Shown piece by piece: positions 5,394-9,127 of a stretch of DNA of 9,127 nucleotides; positions within the stretch are counted from its first letter, which is position 1; each line of letters begins with the position of its first letter. This stretch comes from Erysipelothrix sp. UBA3383 (lineage in GTDB: Bacteria; Bacillota_I; Bacilli_A; Erysipelotrichales; Erysipelotrichaceae). Under the pieces are notes generated by a model that saw only the letters and a program-made list of their open reading frames with translations, had not been told where the DNA came from and searched no databases. Both the position numbers and the translations under genes were made by a program. The stretch covers positions 13,963 to 23,089 of the forward strand of contig DEPV01000127.1 in the NCBI GenBank assembly GCA_002358955.1. The letters are read 5' to 3'.

Positions 5394-8300
5394 ATGGAAA
5401 AAAACCAATCATATAGTGTTAAGAATTTTGGTAATAAAGCAACCCGTCGTGACTATTCAAAAGTAAGTGGAAACCTTGAATTACCAAACTTGGTAGAAAT
5501 TCAAACTCAAGCTTACGAGTGGTTTTTGAATGAGGGACTAACAGAGGTTTTCAATGAAATCTATCCTATTCAAAGCTACAATGAGAACGTTAAATTAAAA
5601 TTTATCAGTTATTCATTTGGCGAACCGAAATATGATGTCAATGAGTGTCGTACACGTGAAGCAAACTATGCTGCACCACTACGTGCAATCATGAGACTTG
5701 AAGTAATTAATAAACAAACTGGTGAGGTTATTGAAAAAGAAGAGGAAGTCTTCTTAGGTGATCTCCCATTAATGACAGAAACAGGAACCTTTATTATAAA
5801 TGGTGCTGAACGTGTTATTGTATCGCAAATTGTGCGTTCCCCAGGAGCGTATTTTAAGTCTGAAATTGATGATAAGACAGGTCGTGAGACATTCATGTCT
5901 GAATTGATTCCAGGACGTGGTACATGGCTAGAGTTTATGAGTGACTCTCGTCGTGCGGCAAATGGACATGTTATTAACATGAAAGTAGACCGTAAACGTA
6001 CAATCGCATCAACAATTCTTTATAAAGCATTAGGGATGAGTTTAGACCTTAATGAGGGTGAAGACGCATTTGCTGTAGATAGTTTTAAAACGTTCTTAAG
6101 AGCAATGAATTTACCAGTATATGAAGATTTTGAAACTGTAGAGAGTGAAGGACGTGAGTTCTTAAGTCTTTACGCTTTAATGTATACAGCATACTTTGGA
6201 AACCAACAAGCACTTGTTGATTCTTTAGTATTTGATAAGACTGCAACATTTGAAGATTCATTACGTTCAATGTATGAAAACCAACGTGCGGATGAGATTC
6301 CGACTACTGATGGTGCTATTAACTTAATGAATGCGAAGTTCTTAGATCCAAGACGTTATGACTTGAATAAAGCAGGACGTTATAAATTACATAAGAAATT
6401 AGAAGTTTATAACCGTGTTGCAGGGACACGTGTTGTTGATGATGTTTGTGATGCAAAAGGAAATGTAGTCTTTAAAAAGGGTACATTAATTAGTAAGCGT
6501 GATGATATTACCTTATTAAAAGAAACTTTAGCACAAGCAAGCAACATGAATATCTTCCCATTGAAGAATATTTTTGCAGCACCGGATGTAGAAAGCTTTA
6601 CACTGGATGGCAGCATTGATCTATTAGGTCGTATTTTAGCAGAAGACTTGGATTCTAATGCGTATGAGTATGAGCGTGGAACAGTACTGACACAAAGTGA
6701 TTTAGATGCACTGAAAGGTGAAACTGTAAAACTGTATACAGGAATTATTGCAAGACCTGTTGTTCTAACTAAAGAGAATGCATTCTCTGTATTAGACTAT
6801 GGATCACGATTATTCACATACGGACGTTTACTAGACTCAAACGGAGCTGATGTACTTACAGCACGTGGTATGTTCTTAGTAGACCGTTATGTACCCAACG
6901 TAAATCCACCAAAAATTAACAAAACGAATGAAAAATTAATGTTAGATACGATTGAGAAAGAAGAATGTACATTGTGGCTTGTAGGAGCTGCGATGCAAGA
7001 AATCTTTGTCTATCCTAACGAACAATCAGAACACACTGTTAAATTAGTTGGTAATGACCCACTGATTTCAAAAACTACAATTGTTGCTTCTGATATGTAT
7101 GCTCAATATTCATACATGTTAAACTACATGGATGGACTGGGCTCAGATGATGATATTGACCAATTAGGAAACCGTCGTGTACGTTCAGTTGGTGAATTGA
7201 TTCAAAACCAATTCCGTATCGGTTTAAGCCGTATGGAACGTGTTGTTAAAGAGCGTATGTCAATTTCAAGTGACTCTGCTGTATTAACACCGAAAAACTT
7301 AACAAACGTAAGACCGCTAACCGCTATGGTTAAAGAGTTCTTCTCATCATCACAGCTATCACAGTTTATGGACCAGATGAACCCACTTGCAGAATTAACG
7401 AACAAACGTCGTATTTCAGCGCTAGGGCCTGGTGGTCTAACACGTGATCGTGCTGGATTTGAGGTTCGAGATGTTCATACATCTCACTATGGACGTATTT
7501 GTCCGATTGAAACACCAGAGGGTCCAAACATCGGGTTGATTAACAACTTGACATCCTATGGTCGTATCGATCCTTATGGATTCATCCAAACACCATACCG
7601 TCTTGTTAAAGAGGGTGGGGTTGTTAGTGAGGAAGTTGTTTATCTTTCAGCTGATGAGGAAATGGAATACGTTATTGCTCAGGCTAACGAGGTTTCAGGA
7701 CACTTATTAGTGAATGAGCAAGTTGTTGTACGTTACCAAGGTGAAAACATCCTTGCAGCACGTGATACCGTTGAATTAATTGACGTTTCACCACAACAAA
7801 TTGTTTCTGTTGCTACTGCAGCGATCCCATTCCTTGAGAACGATGATGCTTCTCGTGCGCTAATGGGTGCGAACATGCAACGTCAGGCAGTACCTTTATT
7901 AAAACCTGATTCACCATTTGTTGGAACAGGGATTGAACACCGTATTGCAAAAGACTCTGGTTCAGCTGTTGTTGCTGATGCAGATGGTATTGTTAAATAT
8001 GTTGATGCAAATCAAGTTATTGTTAACAATGCAAACGGAAAAGAGCGAGTGTATACATTCCAGAAATTCCGTCGTTCAAACCAAGGAACATGCATTAACC
8101 AAATTCCACTTGTTAAAGTGGGAGAGCGTATATCAGCTGGAGATATGTTGGCTGATGGACCATCAATGGATAATGGAGAACTTGCATTAGGACAAAACAT
8201 TACAGTTGGATTTATGACATGGCATGGTTATAACTATGAGGATGCGATCATTATGAGTGAGCGTCTGGTTAAAGATGATGTCTATACATCTATCCATATT

Positions 8301-9127
8301 GATGAATATACTTTAGAGGTTCGTGAAACTAAACTTGGACCTGAAGAAATTACTCGCGATATTCCTAACGTATCTGAAGTGTCATCACGCCACTTAGATG
8401 CACAGGGTATTGTTATGATCGGTGCTGAAGTAAAAGAGGGCGATATTCTAGTTGGTAAGGTTACTCCTAAGGGACAATCTGAAGTACCACCAGAAGAGCG
8501 TTTACTACTGGCTATCTTTGGAGAGAAATCACGTGAAGTACGTGATAACTCACTGAAAGTTCCACACGGTGGATCAGGAATCGTTCAAGACATTCGTATT
8601 TTCCGTCGTGAAGATGGACATGAATTATCACCTGGTGTAAGTGAAGCAGTTAAAGTTTACATCGTTCAGAAACGTAAGATTTCTGAAGGGGATAAGATGG
8701 CGGGACGACATGGTAACAAAGGGGTTATCTCTAAGATTTTACCAGTTGAAGACATGCCATACATGGAAGATGGAACACCAATTGACATCATGCTTAACCC
8801 ACTAGGGGTACCAAGTCGTATGAACATTGGACAAGTTCTTGAGATTCACTTAGGAATTGCTGCTAAAAACTTAGGCATTAAATTTGCGACATCAGTATTT
8901 GATGGTATTGATACCGATGAACTCTTCAAGATTATGGAAGAGGGAGGCGTTGCTGCTGATGGTAAGATGGTCCTTTATGATGGACAAACAGGAGAGCGTT
9001 ATGATGAGCGTATTTCTGTAGGGGTTATGTACTTACTGAAACTATCTCACATGATTGATGACAAGCTGCACGCGCGTGCTACAGGTCCTTACTCACTTGT
9101 TACACAACAACCATTGGGTGGTAAAGC
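5394..9127 (+). CDS. rpoB: DNA-directed RNA polymerase subunit beta (3' end outside window)
   Basis: Open from the ATG at 5394 (ribosome binding site AAGGATGG, 5381-5388) to the right edge: 1244 codons, ending at TQQPLGGK. Beta forms, with beta', the catalytic core of RNA polymerase. Order: protrusion and lobe start (VRSPGAYF, 147-154), an enlarged lobe (about 215-560), LGNRRVRSVGEL (591-602), the rifampicin region and fork (SSSQLSQFMDQ from 651; KRRISALGPGGLTR 671-684), ENDDASRALMGANMQRQAVP, TWHGYNYEDAIIMSERLVKD and KMAGRHGNKG (1101-1110), the last being part of the active-centre region. Two things are odd. The residue matching E. coli His526 is Asn (Asn670 here, codon 7401-7403). That position is residue 482 in B. 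subtilis, so roughly 185-190 extra residues precede it, mostly in the lobe. No frameshift was seen. About 135 C-terminal residues should lie beyond the window if it resembles Bacillus; rpoC would normally follow. Confidence 0.97.
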   Translation, partial: MEKNQSYSVKNFGNKATRRDYSKVSGNLELPNLVEIQTQAYEWFLNEGLTEVFNEIYPIQSYNENVKLKFISYSFGEPKYDVNECRTREANYAAPLRAIMRLEVINKQTGEVIEKEEEVFLGDLPLMTETGTFIINGAERVIVSQIVRSPGAYFKSEIDDKTGRETFMSELIPGRGTWLEFMSDSRRAANGHVINMKVDRKRTIASTILYKALGMSLDLNEGEDAFAVDSFKTFLRAMNLPVYEDFETVESEGREFLSLYALMYTAYFGNQQALVDSLVFDKTATFEDSLRSMYENQRADEIPTTDGAINLMNAKFLDPRRYDLNKAGRYKLHKKLEVYNRVAGTRVVDDVCDAKGNVVFKKGTLISKRDDITLLKETLAQASNMNIFPLKNIFAAPDVESFTLDGSIDLLGRILAEDLDSNAYEYERGTVLTQSDLDALKGETVKLYTGIIARPVVLTKENAFSVLDYGSRLFTYGRLLDSNGADVLTARGMFLVDRYVPNVNPPKINKTNEKLMLDTIEKEECTLWLVGAAMQEIFVYPNEQSEHTVKLVGNDPLISKTTIVASDMYAQYSYMLNYMDGLGSDDDIDQLGNRRVRSVGELIQNQFRIGLSRMERVVKERMSISSDSAVLTPKNLTNVRPLTAMVKEFFSSSQLSQFMDQMNPLAELTNKRRISALGPGGLTRDRAGFEVRDVHTSHYGRICPIETPEGPNIGLINNLTSYGRIDPYGFIQTPYRLVKEGGVVSEEVVYLSADEEMEYVIAQANEVSGHLLVNEQVVVRYQGENILAARDTVELIDVSPQQIVSVATAAIPFLENDDASRALMGANMQRQAVPLLKPDSPFVGTGIEHRIAKDSGSAVVADADGIVKYVDANQVIVNNANGKERVYTFQKFRRSNQGTCINQIPLVKVGERISAGDMLADGPSMDNGELALGQNITVGFMTWHGYNYEDAIIMSERLVKDDVYTSIHIDEYTLEVRETKLGPEEITRDIPNVSEVSSRHLDAQGIVMIGAEVKEGDILVGKVTPKGQSEVPPEERLLLAIFGEKSREVRDNSLKVPHGGSGIVQDIRIFRREDGHELSPGVSEAVKVYIVQKRKISEGDKMAGRHGNKGVISKILPVEDMPYMEDGTPIDIMLNPLGVPSRMNIGQVLEIHLGIAAKNLGIKFATSVFDGIDTDELFKIMEEGGVAADGKMVLYDGQTGERYDERISVGVMYLLKLSHMIDDKLHARATGPYSLVTQQPLGGK
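6624..7016 (+). other. Expanded lobe segment of RpoB with repeated small modules
   Basis: Residues 411-541 of the beta subunit. Two stretches here, GRILAEDL...YERGTVLTQSDLDAL (412-440) and GRLLDSNGADVLTARGMFLV (477-496), resemble each other and the resident segment at 341-379 (RVAGTRVV...FKKGTLISKRDD). The shared pattern is R-[VIL]-[AL], a variable acidic stretch, then [KR]-G-[TM]-x-L-[ITV]. B. subtilis RpoB appears to have one such module at this place, and the E. coli beta insertion has similar ones. The comparison uses remembered sequences, so the exact edges are approximate. Confidence 0.5.

Noticed and set aside
5666..8200. Several short open frames on both strands within rpoB
   Set aside because: All lie inside an intact, well-conserved rpoB frame and encode low-complexity or Leu/Ser-rich peptides without recognisable motifs.

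Overview
The window is about 9.1 kb of A+T-rich DNA from a low-G+C Gram-positive (Bacillota). Signs of this are an LPXTG sortase-anchored surface protein, strong GGAGG-type ribosome binding sites, TTG starts, and the gene order rplJ - rplL - small methyltransferase - rpoB as in Bacillus subtilis. TGA is used as a stop and tryptophan is written TGG, so this is not a mycoplasma using code 4. The beta subunit nevertheless carries Asn at the rifampicin-contact position 526 (E. coli numbering), a residue reported for Mollicutes, and is much longer than the Bacillus protein. Together these hint at Erysipelotrichia (Erysipelothrix-like), the Bacillota class near Mollicutes. That placement is an inference, not proven.

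Layout. Bases 1-281 are the 3' end of a sortase substrate gene. Bases 309-401 hold two terminators, one for each of two convergent genes. Bases 420-1556 (minus strand) encode a TraB/PrgY-type membrane protein whose promoter appears to start the message at, or within a base or so of, its ATG. A divergent intergenic region (1557-1651) separates it from a membrane-anchored N-acetylmuramoyl-L-alanine amidase (1652-3517). Bases 3533-3715 hold a strong promoter and an L10-type attenuator leader, followed by rplJ (TTG start at 3716), rplL, an RsmC/YbxB-like methyltransferase, and rpoB, which runs off the right edge. No gene-free stretch exceeds 200 bases.

How it works together. The left half is about the cell envelope: a wall-anchored protein, a wall hydrolase and a PrgY-like membrane protein. 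The right half makes the ribosomal stalk (L10 plus L7/L12) and the core of RNA polymerase. Expression of the right half seems to be stepped down by at least three intrinsic-terminator-like hairpins: one in the L10 leader, with a mutually exclusive three-way-junction antiterminator; one buried inside the first codons of the methyltransferase gene; and one just before rpoB. This would give much stalk protein, little methyltransferase and intermediate beta subunit.

Most interesting points: the natural N526 in RpoB; an expansion of about 185 residues in the beta lobe containing a repeated small module; the coding-region terminator at 4752-4782; the cleanly folding L10 leader; the acidic tail on L10; and the apparently leaderless traB-family gene. 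No mobile element, CRISPR array, tRNA or rRNA was seen.
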